Both the position numbers and the translations under genes were made by a program. Under the pieces are notes generated by a model. The model was not told the origin of the DNA. It searched no databases and saw only the letters and a list, made by a program, of their open reading frames with translations. Shown in pieces: positions 45,750 to 57,121 of a DNA stretch of 64,000 bases; positions within the stretch are counted from its first letter, which is position 1, and each line of letters opens with the position of its first letter. The DNA is from Ascaphus truei (Eukaryota > Chordata > Amphibia > Anura > Ascaphidae), in NCBI GenBank assembly GCA_036426205.1, contig CM071587.1, forward strand, positions 3,896,016 to 3,960,015, given 5' to 3'.

Positions 45750-46813
45750 ATATATTAGATATTATAAAAATGGTGCTGTGGTTTTCTCCCAGGAAACTTT
45801 GTATCATCTGTGATTAAAGGTTGACTCGATATGTTTTTACTCAGTTATCATGTAAGGAACCCACGTGTCGAAAATGCGTCCTTATGTACCTTTTGCCAGG
45901 GGTTATCACTGAGGTGTATGGCAATAACACGTTTAGATTTCGTTAGTGCTGACCTGCGCTCATCTCCAGCACATAATGCAGCGCTAACTGCATTTAAGCA
46001 AATTAAAAGCCCATTTGTAAACTCTGCCTTTACATCCTTACCCCTCGTTAAAAAAGACTTCACATAAAGATTCATCTGAATAGATATTCTATTCACATTC
46101 AACGTGGGATTTCATTTTACCACCCACAAGTTAACTTCTCGCTAATGACCAGCAATTAACTGCAATTTGTATTAATGGCAGATTGAGTTTCCTACTTGAG
46201 ACTTTTTATTGAACCGACAGAACAAAATATACATGGGCTTTGTGGGGTCACAAGGAATTTATTTTTAAACCGAAACCCCTCCACTGAACTACGTTACTGG
46301 TGTTTAATGTATTTACTGGTGAAGGTTCTGAAATGCATTTAATGGGTATTAGATTTCCCCCCCCCCCCAGCAGCTAATAAAATAAACAAATTCAAAAGTG
46401 ATTGGGATAAACGAAAGGGTTTCCTAATAATGAAATAGAAAGCCAATCGGATGTGTGTTTTAGCAGCAGGTATGAGAGTAGGTAAGCTTCCCTGTATTGC
46501 CTTTTTCTTACTTTATAAACCTTTTGAAGTGTGAATGTCCCTCGCAGGTTCCCGCTCTCCTGCAATCTAATAGCCCAAGCTGCCGTTTCAAAAAAATAAA
46601 AAATTCCCTTTGATATGTGCATCAATACAATGCACACAATGATAAGTAATTAGCTAAGTTGCCGATCGATCCGTTCTGCTGTGATCGATCGGTGAAGATT
46701 CGGCTCGGGGGTTCGCTAAATGGCTGTCAGTGCAGCAGAAGAGGACCAGAGATGCAAAGTTCCGTGGGGAAGATCATGTGACCAGGCAGTCACTAGATAC
46801 AATTGGTGCACTC
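45750..46813. other. single-copy-looking intergenic sequence
   Basis: No repeat match over 1 kb. TAAT-rich segment at 46130-46190. Candidate conserved non-coding DNA. Confidence 0.3.
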
Positions 46814-46816
46814 TTA

Positions 46817-47212
46817 GGCCGAGTCCATAGCAGGGGAGGCCACGCTGATCCGTGCTGACGCTCCGCGCTGAGCCCCTGCATCCTCCATGAGGATGTCTTT
46901 AGAGGGGGCTCACGCGAGCGTCCGCAGGTGTGCTGAGGCGTTGGATTTTTCAGCCGACAGCCAAGCTGTTTTTCAGCGCGCTGTCGGCTGAAAACATCCA
47001 ATCAGCGCGAAGCAGCGTCAACGTCACGTTGATGTCGGTGCGTCGCGGGCGATTGGCCCAGCGACGTCACTGCCCCGCCTCCCTCAGTCTCCCCCCGCCT
47101 CCCGATCGCGCCCGCTGGTTCGCCTGTATGGGTATGAAATCGCACAGATTTCAGCAGGCGAGCCTCAGCGTCAGCGCGGTCCAGCACTGACAACCCCTCT
47201 ATGGACGTGGCC
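46817..47212. mobile_element. F4 Harbinger-like MITE
   Basis: TTA at 46814-46816 and 47213-47215. Inverted ends GGCCGAGTCCATAGCAGGGG and CCCCTCTATGGACGTGGCC. A strong internal stem CTGTCGGCTGAAAA/TTTTCAGCCGACAG at 46947-46994. No coding capacity. Confidence 0.85.
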
Positions 47213-47215
47213 TTA

Positions 47216-47535
47216 GAGAGGGCAGGGCTCAAAAGGGGAGTGCCAGAGCCTGTTTCAGAAGAGGAAGGGGATGTGACTTTGTAAATGGTTGCTATAAAAA
47301 CAAAATGTCTGTTACATTATAATACATTAAAAATGTCATTCAGAGTTGTTTTTTGTTTGTTCTTAAAATGCTACAAGTATTTTCTCATAGGACAGAACTG
47401 ATTTATTAAAAAAAAAAAAAAAACACACATGTAGGATAATGCTTGGCCTGCAGCTTTAAATGCACTGTGAACAAATAGAATGTCACTGTTATAGTGTTCA
47501 CTTATCATGGAAATATATCAGCACTTACTGAGGTG
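47216..47535. other. spacer before minisatellite
   Basis: AT-rich with a poly-A run at 47408-47422. Nothing else recognised. Confidence 0.5.
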
Positions 47536-47537
47536 CG

Positions 47538-47885
47538 CCTGCAGGGCAATATCTCACACCCGCCTGCAGGGCGATATCTCACACCCGCCTGCAGGGCAAT
47601 ATCACACACCCGCCTGCAGGGCAATATCTCACTCCCGCCTGCAGGGCAATATCTCACTCCCGCCTGCAGGGCAATATCTCACACCTGCCTGCAGGGCAAT
47701 ATCTCACACCCGCCTGCAGGGCAATATCTCACTCCCGCCTGCAGGGCGATATCTCACTCCCGCCTGCAGGGCGATATCTCACACCCGCCTGCAGGGCGAT
47801 ATCTCACACCCGCCTGCAGGGCGATATCACACACCCGCCTGCAGGGCGATATCTCACACCCGCCTGCAGGGCGATATCCCACACG
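47538..47885 (+). repeat. 25-base minisatellite, 14 copies
   Basis: Unit CCTGCAGGGCRATATCTCAC plus ACCCG, starting at 47538 and every 25 bases to 47863. Variation is limited to A/G in position 11 and a few others. Because 25 is not a multiple of three, each frame reads the same 25-residue cycle; see findings. Confidence 0.95.
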
Positions 47886-47954
47886 CTTCCCAGATCACAA
47901 CGGAACCAAACCACAATACCAAGAATTCCTTTTTAACATTGCATTAATATAGTT

Positions 47955-48240
47955 ACGGTGGGTAAAAAAGTGACAAAAAAACCCTCCACCGTGCAGTAAA
48001 TAAAACTACCACTTGTGAGCACATTCACACGTGCCAGACAGGTCTGCAACCCCGCCTTTCCCCTTTATCTCTTAGCATACAGTGCTTCCACTGCAGCAAG
48101 GGATTCTGGGTAACGACATGCAAATGAGCACACAGTGTCACTTTTTGCTTCATGTCCATTTTAACATGGGACCCCCTATAAACTTCTGCCGGCCGCATTA
48201 CACAGCTTTTAATCTTATAAACGGCAAATGAGATATCCTC
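47955..48240 (-). repeat. F5 repeat with octamer and SPH/ZNF143 site
   Basis: Shares GGTGGGTAAAAAAGTGAC, CTTGTGAGCACATTCACACG, CAGACAGGTCTGCAACC and GCAAGGGATTCTGGG with copies at 51.5, 54.1 and 54.9 kb. SPH-like site 48096-48112, octamer ATGCAAAT 48118-48125. Confidence 0.75.
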
Positions 48241-49135
48241 AGGTTATACTGTATGTACTGTCCATTAAACACTCCCTGTGCTGCCTATGCAAAGCCAGGG
48301 AATCTGCTTCGGTGGAGTCCTGGAACAGGATTACACATTTTCTGTCTCCCTTTGCAGTTTTGACTATTCCTGTCTCCCTCGTTCAGCTGCCTGTAATTCT
48401 CCCTGTTCCAGCAGCTAGCTGCATGTGTAAAGCAACAGTATTGCTACATTTGCCCTTCACACAGTTGGTTGCCCTGACAGCCTTCCAATCCCCATAGAAG
48501 ATTGGTTCAATCCTACTCCCCTGCCTTTATAGCAGTTACTTTGGTCCTTAGACCCTTCCTGCTTGTCACAGGAACATGTGCTGTAGATCTAACTAGCTGG
48601 CTTAGTGAGTACATGCTATCCTCAATTACACCCCTGCAAGGCCATCCTTTTTTACCGTCCCCCCCATAACAGAGCACCTTCACACAGAGAAGCCCTCTCT
48701 CACTGCACATTACCACCTGCAAGTACCCTTTATATTTGTTTTTGACTCCCCCATTAAAGTTGAAGAAAATAAAAGGACTCTGTGTGCTCTCAAAAGGGGA
48801 CGAGTTAAACCACTGGACTCGCTCACATCCCACATGTGATCCGGGTTCCAGAAGAGGTGGAGAAAGATAGTAAGCGCGCGCTGCACGGCTGTTTCATGCA
48901 TGTTGTGACTTCAGAAAACCGGTTCCACTGCTCTATGAATAAACAAGGGGCTGAAGGCCAAATGGACATTCTGTAGTCCAATGACCAATCGGACGCAATA
49001 CGACCAGCTGAATGCTTAAAAGAAAAGCCATTTCATGAATCGACTAAATATAGGATCTTCATGGTGTTGTAATAAGTTTTCTTCGCCAATGATTGGCGGC
49101 CATAACTCTTACCCACTTGTTAACTCCTTTAGTGA
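48241..49135. other. intergenic, nothing recognised
   Basis: Single-copy-looking. Short frames lack known domains. Confidence 0.4.
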
Positions 49136-49136
49136 T

Positions 49137-49350
49137 GGATGTATATATATATATATATGTGTGTATCTTTGTTTATATAGCACATCCGTGGACATAGCGT
49201 GTCACAGCAGTAATACACGGGACATAATAATATAACTCATAGTGGGAAGAACAATCATAAAAGTAACATTAGGAAAAGGAGTCCCTGCCCCGAAAAGCTT
49301 ACACTCAAGTGGTAAGTGGGGAGAAGTTACGGAGATAGTAGGAAGGTGTT
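49137..49350 (+). repeat. TA run and F6 tail copy
   Basis: TA at 49140-49158, then TATATAGCACATCCGTGGAC ..GGAAAAGGAGTCCCTGCCCC ..GCTTACACTCAAGTGGTAAG. Confidence 0.75.
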
Positions 49351-49357
49351 ACTCTGA

Positions 49358-49455
49358 GTAGTCCACTGATTGAGCCGCCTGTGCTGAAGCAGGGATATCC
49401 TGAAAACCTGACCTGTTGGTAGCTCTTGAGGACTGGAGTTGGCTACCCCTGTTTT
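49358..49455 (+). repeat. F1 right half
   Basis: TGATTGAGCCGCCTGTGCTG ..GACCTGTTGGTAGCTCTTGA ..GACTGGAGTTGGC. Confidence 0.8.
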
Positions 49456-49489
49456 AGACTGTACAATGGCAAAAGGCCAGCACTGACCC

Positions 49490-49797
49490 TAAGCATTGCT
49501 GCACCTGTGTATCACACATTGCCTGCAGTCAATCTTGTATATCACACATGCTTCACTGGGATCACACATTGCCTGTTTCATAGACATCGCTTTCCCGCTC
49601 TGTTTTTCGTTACTCTTTATTTGGTATCGTCTTTTTTGAACTGGGTATCACACCACTGCTGCACCTGTGTATCACACATTGCTGCACCTGTGTATCACAC
49701 ATTGCTGCACCTGTGTATCACACATTGCTGCACCTGTGTATCACACATTGCTGCACCTGTGTATCACACATTGCTGCACCTGTGTATCACACTGTAA
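49490..49797 (+). repeat. 23-base minisatellite
   Basis: Unit GCTGCACCTGTGTATCACAC plus ATT. Six head-to-tail copies start at 49658, 49681, 49704, 49727, 49750 and 49773. A single unit and degenerate ATCACACATTGCCTG pieces lie at 49498-49580. Confidence 0.9.
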
Positions 49798-50595
49798 AAA
49801 TAACCAGTGAAATCATTTTTGCTATCCCAACTAGAAGTACAAAGGAAAGTGGTTTTGCCCACGAAGAAGAACAGGGACGGGGCCTATCTAACGTCTTTCC
49901 AAATAAAGGTGTGTCACTCTCTCTACGTCATGTAAATCTCCAACCCACGAGCTATTCCAGAGAACATGATGCCCGCTCCCTGACTGCGTGTTCCTGGAGA
50001 GGTCTCACATACCAGAGAAATTACACGCAGGGACCAGGGCACATTTTTCTCTCTCGTATGTTGGGAAGTCCCACAAGGTCAAAGGTTATTATCGCCAAAT
50101 TTGGTTTGAATGAAAATCTTCGAATGCTCCCTAAAAACCCACGTTTCATCGAATTTTCCGTTGAGTTGAGCACCCCTGGTTGTAACCTCCTGCTATGATT
50201 ATTTTTTTATCTGTTAACCTTTGTGCAGCCAGAGGGTTTAAAGACACCAATCACAAACCCCCCCTGACCCCCCGTTTTAAACATCACTGTTCCTGGCTCG
50301 CTTTGGTATTATATGTTACAGCACCTTTAAATAAAACTAAGTAGCAAATTGAAAGTCACCTTCGGTACACAGAAAATGGACCGGGAAAAAAACCAAAATA
50401 CAATTTCCTTTATTTACTTATCTTGCCTCATTCTGTGTTTGTGTTTGAGTGGGCAATGATATATTGATTTCTGCGGGGCTTTTTGCTTTATGATTGTAAG
50501 ACCAACTTACACTGCTGATATGCCGACTGAACTTTGAGCTGAAGGATTATTATTCTTTTTTTTTTTTTAACCTGGAATATAAAAAGCCAGCCCTG
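49798..50595. other. intergenic, nothing recognised
   Basis: No repeat match or coding signature. Confidence 0.4.
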
Positions 50596-50604
50596 TTCCT
50601 AGTA

Positions 50605-50785
50605 GAGGTGTGCTGGCCAACTACTGTCCGCCAGGGCCGTCAACAGGTCCGTTTTTTTAGAATATCCCTGCTTCAGCACAGGTGGCTCAGTCAACGACTT
50701 AGCCACTGCGCCACCTGTGCTGAAGCAGGGATATCCTGAAAACCTGATCTGTTGGTAGCCATTCAGGACTGGAGTTTGCCAGTAT
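50605..50785. repeat. F1 palindromic element
   Basis: CTGCTTCAGCACAGGTGGCT and the inverse CACCTGTGCTGAAGCAGGGA, with intact outer arms. Confidence 0.85.
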
Positions 50786-50944
50786 TGTAATGACCACACA
50801 GTGGAGAGAGAACAGTTTGATGCTTTCTTCGTACATAGCAGATAAGACCACAGACATTGAGATGGACTCATATGGGTCCAAAGAATTATAGAGGAGAAAC
50901 CCTATTGTCATTTTTTGCTTAAAGTAGAAGATACCCCTTCTCGC

Positions 50945-51370
50945 TTTTTGGGTTTGAACCCCCCCTCCCCCCTTTATTTTATATAGGGAAGAAGTAGGGG
51001 GTCTCTGTAGCTAAACGTGGTTATTTCTGGGGACCCCCTGGTTTCCCGGCATACATATCTGTGAATGTAGCGCCATCTTCTCCAGGGGAAACAAAATGGC
51101 CGTTTGAATCTCTTGCGTTACTTGGGCCAATAGCAAGCTGCTATGTCATCAGCTGCGGCTTCCTTTTGGCCCATGTGACGCGGTAGATTTAAACCAGGTG
51201 TGCTAAACTACAGTCCTCAAGACCACCCCAACAGGTCCGGTTTTAAGGCTACCCCAGCTTCAGCACATGGGAACAATGAGACTTAAAACAATAGGACAAG
51301 GAGTCCCTGCCCCAAACAGCTTACAATCTAAGTGGTAAGTAGGAAGAAAATACATATAAAAGCAAGTATA
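50945..51370. mobile_element. F3 fold-back copy followed by F1 and F6 fragments
   Basis: F3 (diverged) to about 51190, with GGGCCAATAGCAAGCTGC, ATGTCATC and CGGCTTCCTTTTGGCCC. An F1 left-half fragment follows to about 51275 (CTACAGTCCTCAAGACCACC, CAACAGGTCCGGTTTTAAGG), then an F6 tail (AGCTTACAATCTAAGTGGTA). Confidence 0.65.
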
Positions 51371-51725
51371 AACCAACCTCACACTGATGATACCCATCAA
51401 GGTTGAAACATGTCTGTGAGTGGTTTGACTTGCTTTGCTAGTGCTGTGCTTAAAAGCTGTGTGAACGGCAATGCATCAGCTTAAATGGGCTCCATGTGTA
51501 TGGATGTTCCAGGCAAAAGGTGACACATTGTCTGCTCATTTGCATGTCATTTCCCAGAATCCCTTGCTGCAGGGGAAGCACTGTATGCTAGGTGATAATG
51601 GTGAAAGGCAGGGTTGCAGACCTGTCTAAGACATGTGAATGTGCTCACAAGTGATATTCTTTATTGGCTATATGCTAACGGTGGAGGTTTTTTATTGCCT
51701 ATTTCACCCACCATAACTTAAATCT
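51365..51725 (+). repeat. F5 repeat with octamer and SPH/ZNF143 site
   Basis: Inverse orientation to the 48.0 kb copy. Octamer ATTTGCAT at 51538-51545, SPH-like TTCCCAGAATCCCTTGC at 51551-51567, then CAGACCTGTCTAAGACATGT and TTTCACCCACCATAACTTAA at the end. Confidence 0.75.
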
Positions 51726-51956
51726 CTGCTTAGGGACCCTTGCATCTTTTGCCCTACAAAACCATCACTGGCTTTGCTGCATTCATTTATCCGATTTGAA
51801 GCTCTGTCTTCGCACAGCATTGACCAGCTGCGTAGAAATAGCTTGTTGACTCAGTAGATAAAAATAGGAGGCCCAGAAAAACAAAGGACAAAGAGGCCTT
51901 TTGCATTGCAAACACATTGCATTCGGAGAACATTAGTGCCACAGAGATGGCTAACA

Positions 51957-52014
51957 CACACACACGCACGCACGCACGCACGCACGCACACACGCACGCA
52001 CACACGCACACACA
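51957..52014. repeat. (CACG)n/(CA)n microsatellite
   Basis: ACGCACGCACGC passing into ACACACGCAC. Confidence 0.95.
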
Positions 52015-52660
52015 CTATGTAGGGTGTAAGTGCTGAAGCTTAGAGCGATTTGCATGTTCATAGCCGGAATCTGCATAGCTATAGTTTGAGCACTTTATGA
52101 GGTTGGAGAAGCAGGGACAGACTTTGGGGGAAGCTGTGCGAGAGATGTATAGATAAATAGTTGAGTATTTCATTTCACTCCACAGTGAGTCTGTAATCTG
52201 GGCTATCAGCCTGTCGTCTAGACCGAGAATGAGTAACTCAGAAATTATTCTTTTCAGGATGTGCTCAGCCTTCTGAACAGGCAGGAAGGCCCCGAAACAG
52301 CCGCATTACCAACAGGGCCCATTGCAATAATATATGCATGGTCAAAACTATATTGGTTCACCACTTTAACACTGTGTGCGTCCGATGGATTGGGGTTGTG
52401 TTCACTTATGCAAAGATACGTACAACCCCCGCCCCCCCTCCCCCCCCCGAATCTGCTGCTTTAGGTTCTTTCTGTATTTCAGTCTGTTATTATTCTTCCT
52501 TCTTTACCTTCATGTGTATTCTCTATAATTGTTTTTTAATAGTACGCCCTGGAGTCCTGAGGAACACACCTCTATATAGATACCTATGAAACTGCTCTAC
52601 CAGAAGCTTATTCAATCTTCTCAACTCATGCAATGTGTAAAAGTCAAAGCTCTCAGTCAT
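52015..52660. other. intergenic, nothing recognised
   Basis: Poly-C rich near 52424-52450. No gene signal. Confidence 0.4.
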
Positions 52661-52664
52661 CTTG

Positions 52665-53918
52665 CCAACATTTGTTAGTATAGAACAGAAATACCCGGGC
52701 GCTACCTATGAATAATTAAATACTGGATAAGGGTATAATAAAGTAAAAAACCTTGATGGTGGACAAGGTTTTCCCTCTGATTCTTTTCCTCCTGTGACTC
52801 TAAAGACCCCAAAGGAGGATCTACCCAGGATCCTTCAAAATGAAAGCGAAAAGAGAAGGGGATGGGGGAGCACTGGTGGAATAATAAAGTAGAATGCAGT
52901 CTAATTCAGGTGTGTAAGACTCTGAAGTGTGGATGGTATGGATCTAAAATAATTTAAACACTCACACGGCCTTGTGCAAATGCTTGCGCATCAACGTATC
53001 TTTTACGTCCTCGCTTCTTTTCCTTGTAGATTCAATCTCCGCTTCTCGTCTGGGGTCTTCCTTTCTTGATGTGATGTCCCTTTCTTTATCTCGTAGATTC
53101 GATCTCCGCCTCTCGTCTGTATTTTTCCTCTCCTTTTTCTTGCGTGTGGTGCCACCCTCGTAATAAATACATATAAATATGAACAATGGTACGTGTAAAA
53201 TATATATGAAGGAACAATGTAATATAACCAGGGGTTAGCACATCAGAGTTAAAATTTAAAAACACTCACACGGGCATGTGTGGGTGCACTCTAGGGGGGA
53301 GGTGTCTTTGACCTCCAGGGGGATCCCACTGTTCCAAATTGCCAGCCTTCGCTTTGTGGCAAGTGGTGGGGGGGGAGGGAAAAGGAAAAAAATATATAGA
53401 AATTACTACTCACACGGCCAAGTGTGAGTGCACACTTGGAAAGGTATCTTTTTTGTTCCGTCTGACGTCCCTGGATAGAGACTTGTGCCAGCCTCTGATG
53501 GTGATTTCTCTCTCCCAGTGAGATGTATAAAGTTATCAGCCCAGAGAGTTAAGGCTAAACTCTTTATTCAGAAAAAACAAATAAACAACAAGCTCACCGC
53601 TCACTCAACTAGTGAGCTGCGGTGTGGGATGGGATTAAAAAGCCAGTCTCTGGGGGATGTTTAGCAGGGCTCGTGGTGCTGCAGTAAAACTCTCTCCGCG
53701 TCCGGATGGAGCTCTGCACTTCCCGTGTCCTGCTCCCTATGGTGGCCGCAACAAGTCAAAATGGGTGGGGGATTTTGAGCAACGCGTTTCGCCCTATGGG
53801 CTTCCTCAGGCTCCGTATTTTAGATCCATACCATCCACACTTCAGAGTCTTACACACCTGAATTAGACTGCATTCTACTTTATTATTCCACCAGTGCTCC
53901 CCCAACATTTGTTAGTAT
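52665..53918. mobile_element. insertion of about 1.2 kb with 17-base target duplication and long inverted repeats
   Basis: CCAACATTTGTTAGTAT occurs exactly at 52665-52681 and 53902-53918. Within it, about 85 bases starting GGGGGAGCACTGGTGGAATA at 52864 recur inverted at 53818-53903. Repeated ACTCACACGG motifs lie inside. No open frame with a known domain. Confidence 0.75.
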
Positions 53919-53928
53919 TGCATTATAA

Positions 53929-53931
<3 letters not shown>

Positions 53932-53972
<41 letters not shown>
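53932..53972. repeat. (TG)n microsatellite
   Basis: About 40 bases of TG. Confidence 0.95.
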
Positions 53973-53974
<2 letters not shown>

Positions 53975-53977
<3 letters not shown>

Positions 53978-54370
53978 AATATTACTTGTGAGCACATTCA
54001 CATGTCTTAGACAGGTCTGCAACCCTGCTTTTTGCCATTATCACCTAGCATACAGTGTTCCATTGGAGCAAGGGATTCTGGGAAATGACATGCAAATGAG
54101 CACACAGTGCCACCTTTTGTCTTACATCCATTATTACATGGAACCCTTAAGCCAATGTTTGCTTCTTTTTTTTTAAGCACAGCTTTTAAACATAGCCTGG
54201 GATGAGATGCAAAGCCAGTGAACCCACCCACAGACAGAGTTTTTCTCATCAGTGCGAGGTTGGTTGTACTGGCTTTGCCAATTAAAGACTTGGGTAAAGA
54301 CTTCTTCACCACACATTATTTAGGTTATGGTGGGTGAAAAGGTGACTAAAAACCCTCCATCGTATAGCAT
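53975..54370 (-). repeat. F5 repeat with octamer and SPH/ZNF143 site, longest copy
   Basis: SPH-like GCAAGGGATTCTGGGAA at 54068-54084, octamer ATGCAAAT at 54090-54097. Continues through GTGCGAGGTTGGTTGTACTG to GGTGGGTGAAAAGGTGACTA and the CTCCATCGTATAGCATATAA end. Confidence 0.75.
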
Positions 54371-54544
54371 ATAAAAATATTACTATTGAGCATATATAAA
54401 ATAACACATTTTTAAACTATGGTCTGAAAGCTTCAGATGCCCTGTAACATACATAACATAATGCTTTCTTCTGTGCAGTGACAGAAATACGTTGGAGACC
54501 TCATCATGTAGAATTCTGAGCCGACAAATTATTTTGTTTTTTTC

Positions 54545-54737
54545 GCGTGACGCCCGCGTCACGTGAGCGGTTCAGCCAATGAGGTTTGCACCAGCCTGGT
54601 GACGTCACAGTCACGCCTCCCCATCACCTACATCTAGAGTGCACACATCGGTAGGGCGACAGGCGCGCCCGGCGCCATGTGCCCCACCGCGGGCGCCTGC
54701 ACTATAAACGATCGGTTACAGGAGTGCATCGCCTACG
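54545..54737. mobile_element. F4-related MITE inserted in an F5 copy
   Basis: Contains GCGTCACGTGAGCGGTTCAG, CCAATGAGG and GGTGACGTCACAGTCACGCC. The surrounding sequence on the right side (54765 on) is F5. Confidence 0.5.
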
Positions 54738-54764
54738 CCCTACACAGAGACAGCTTTTTAAAAC

Positions 54765-54975
54765 TTTTGGGTCTCATCCGTGCGAGGTTGGTTGTTGGCT
54801 ATGCCACGTGAAGCTGGTACGTGGGTTTACCCACACATGAAAAAACTTCTGGTGGGTAAAAGAATTGACAAAAAACAATCCACCATACAGTGTACAGCAA
54901 ATAAAAATACCACTTGTGGTGCATTATCGCTTAGCAAACAGTGCTTCCACTGCAGCAAGGGATTCTGGGTAATGT
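54765..54975 (-). repeat. F5 repeat, partial copy
   Basis: GTGCGAGGTTGGTTGTTGGC ..CTGGTGGGTAAAAGAATTGA ..CCACTGCAGCAAGGGATTCT. The SPH-like site at 54955-54971 is kept; the octamer is lost. Confidence 0.7.
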
Positions 54976-54979
54976 TCAA

Positions 54980-56320
54980 AGTCTAGCAGAACTGGAGAAA
55001 GAAACACAGTTCGTTACTCGTAGGTTGAGGTCAAGCGTAATATTCTGAAGCCAGGGTCACGATTGATGTGTGAATGGCTCCCGATAGCATTAACTCAGCC
55101 CCCTTTCCAAATAACTCCAAGTCCTATAATATTTCCTTCACTTTATTGGAAAAAGCAGCAGAATACAGGTTCTTGTGAATGGTGTGTAGTAGTGATTTGT
55201 AGTTAGAAGCAGGTAGAAAGAGATGGCCTTGCCATAGGAGAGTAACAGAGATGCGTGCTGTACTCGCTGTCTGCAGTGTGGAAAAGGAAGTGAGGAGCAA
55301 TGTGGGTAAAAGGAATAGTCTTGGGACAGACTATCTGTGAACAAAACGGGGGAGGGCAGAATAGCCCATTCTGAGAAGGATCTCAGAGGCTGCAGTAGCA
55401 ACTCACTGATTACATGCTCAGAGGCAAGAAATGCAACATTGTTACATATCACACAGGCACGGTGTGTGTGTGCAAACTCCATGCAGCTGAAAATAAGAAC
55501 TGACAGGCAGAAGCTGCAAAGGAAGGGGGGGGGGGGGGGGGGGTGAAACAGAGACGTGATTCTTGTTCCATGACACGTAATTTTCTCATTATGTATGACG
55601 TTGTGTACAAAAGCAGAATCTCTTTCTTCTGGTTTTGTGTTTTTAAATACTGTTAATGTACAATACAATTTGAAAAGGATGCTTAATACACCATATAACA
55701 ATGAACATGCTTAATATACGCTGTATCTTGTTTACCCTTCAATAATAATTTTAAAAAAATGTCCTGTTCAACGAAGCCCCATCACCCCATTCCCACATGT
55801 AATACTGTGGTCCCACCTAAGAAATTTTTATTTTTCATTAATTTTTCGGATGATTGGAACCAGCGTTTCCCCCGGAGCAGCCCCTGCGTCTTTTTAAACT
55901 TAAAAAAATAAAGTGTGAGTGAATTTCAAAAGCAAAATTAGGTACAAAATACAATGCCCGTTGACTTTTCAACGTTAAGCGAACTTGCTACGAACTTGTG
56001 GACCGCAGGAAATTTTGTTGCCAACTACAAAAGGTTGACATTTGCCAAGTTCTCATGGGTCTGCGAAAAAAATGTGCCCATCTCTACTTCAAGGAACTGG
56101 TCTTTGAAGTGGATCTTTCTTTATCAACCAGCTCCCCGAACATGTACACTTCTGCATTTTTCTTCAACTATTGTACTCATCCGAAAGTGGCCTGCAGCTC
56201 CCAGCCGCTATGAAAGGGGTTAAACAAAACTCCTTCCAATGTAAGTGAATGCGGAGGACATTTAAATAAATGGAACGATAATGGATCAAACGTGTTTGGC
56301 CAATCGGGTTTATGGCTGGA
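54980..56320. other. intergenic, poly-G at 55526-55542
   Basis: A 187-codon minus-strand frame at 55138-55701 has no recognisable domain and crosses the poly-G run; it is unlikely to be a gene. Confidence 0.45.
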
Positions 56321-56324
56321 TTCC

Positions 56325-56560
56325 TCAGAGTGCAACTCCGGTCCTCAAGGAACCACCAACAGGTCCGGTTTTCAGGATATCCCTGCTTCAGCACAGGTGG
56401 CTCAATCAGCGGCTCAGTCAAAGACTGAGCTGCTGATTGACCACCTGTGTTGATGAAGGGACAGATTGAGCCACCTGTGCTGAAGCAGGGATATCCTAAA
56501 AACCTGACCTGTTGGTGGTTCCTTGGGCAGGGTGGTCCCTTCAGGTCTGGAGTTGCCCAC
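56325..56560. repeat. F1 palindromic element with duplicated core
   Basis: CTGCTTCAGCACAGGTGGCT, its inverse, and an additional GATTGACCACCTGTGTTGAT unit. Both outer arms present. Confidence 0.85.
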
Positions 56561-56564
56561 ACCC

Positions 56565-57115
56565 TGGCTTACAAGAATGGAACCGGTCACTTTCCGGCCA
56601 CACATTATTGGGGTGAGAGTTCTTGTCCAGGAGGCTGAGAATGAACTGAGGATTACTTTCACCATCACTTCCTTTCTTCCCTTTCGTCTCAGCTGGCAGT
56701 TTCCTCTTTTTTTTTTTAAATGTATTCGGGGAATCATGGTTTAAGGCTGGACCTGGTGCTAGGGAGGGTCCCACCACTTCTCCAACTGTATTCTGAGGTC
56801 ATGCGTCTGTCGTTCTGCAGCTCAAGCTCTCGGATAACAGACCAGCGTGGATACTTGCCTGCCTCGGGCTTCTGTATAACCTTGGTCAAATGGCTTTATT
56901 CCCCTGTGTCCAAGGTTTCATTGTAAAGGGGACGTGTGCTACGGTATATTAGGATAACGTTTTCTCAGTACTTTGGGGCGTAATCGTAAATCTATCAGTC
57001 GGAAATGCCCTAGAGAAGTGGAGATCTATTGCAGAATAAATGGTAATACCTTTTAATGAACCATCATGCAATGGAATTATAGAAAAATAGATATCAGATC
57101 ACAACCTAAGACAAC
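56565..57115. other. intergenic, nothing recognised
   Basis: No repeat match or coding signature. Confidence 0.4.
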
Positions 57116-57121
57116 TAATGC

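Noticed and set aside
49658..49795. Direct repeats resembling a CRISPR array
   Set aside because: Head-to-tail 23-base minisatellite without spacers, in a vertebrate genome. The same applies to 47538-47885.
55138..55701. 187-codon minus-strand frame
   Set aside because: Composition is not protein-like, it crosses a poly-G run and no family is recognised.
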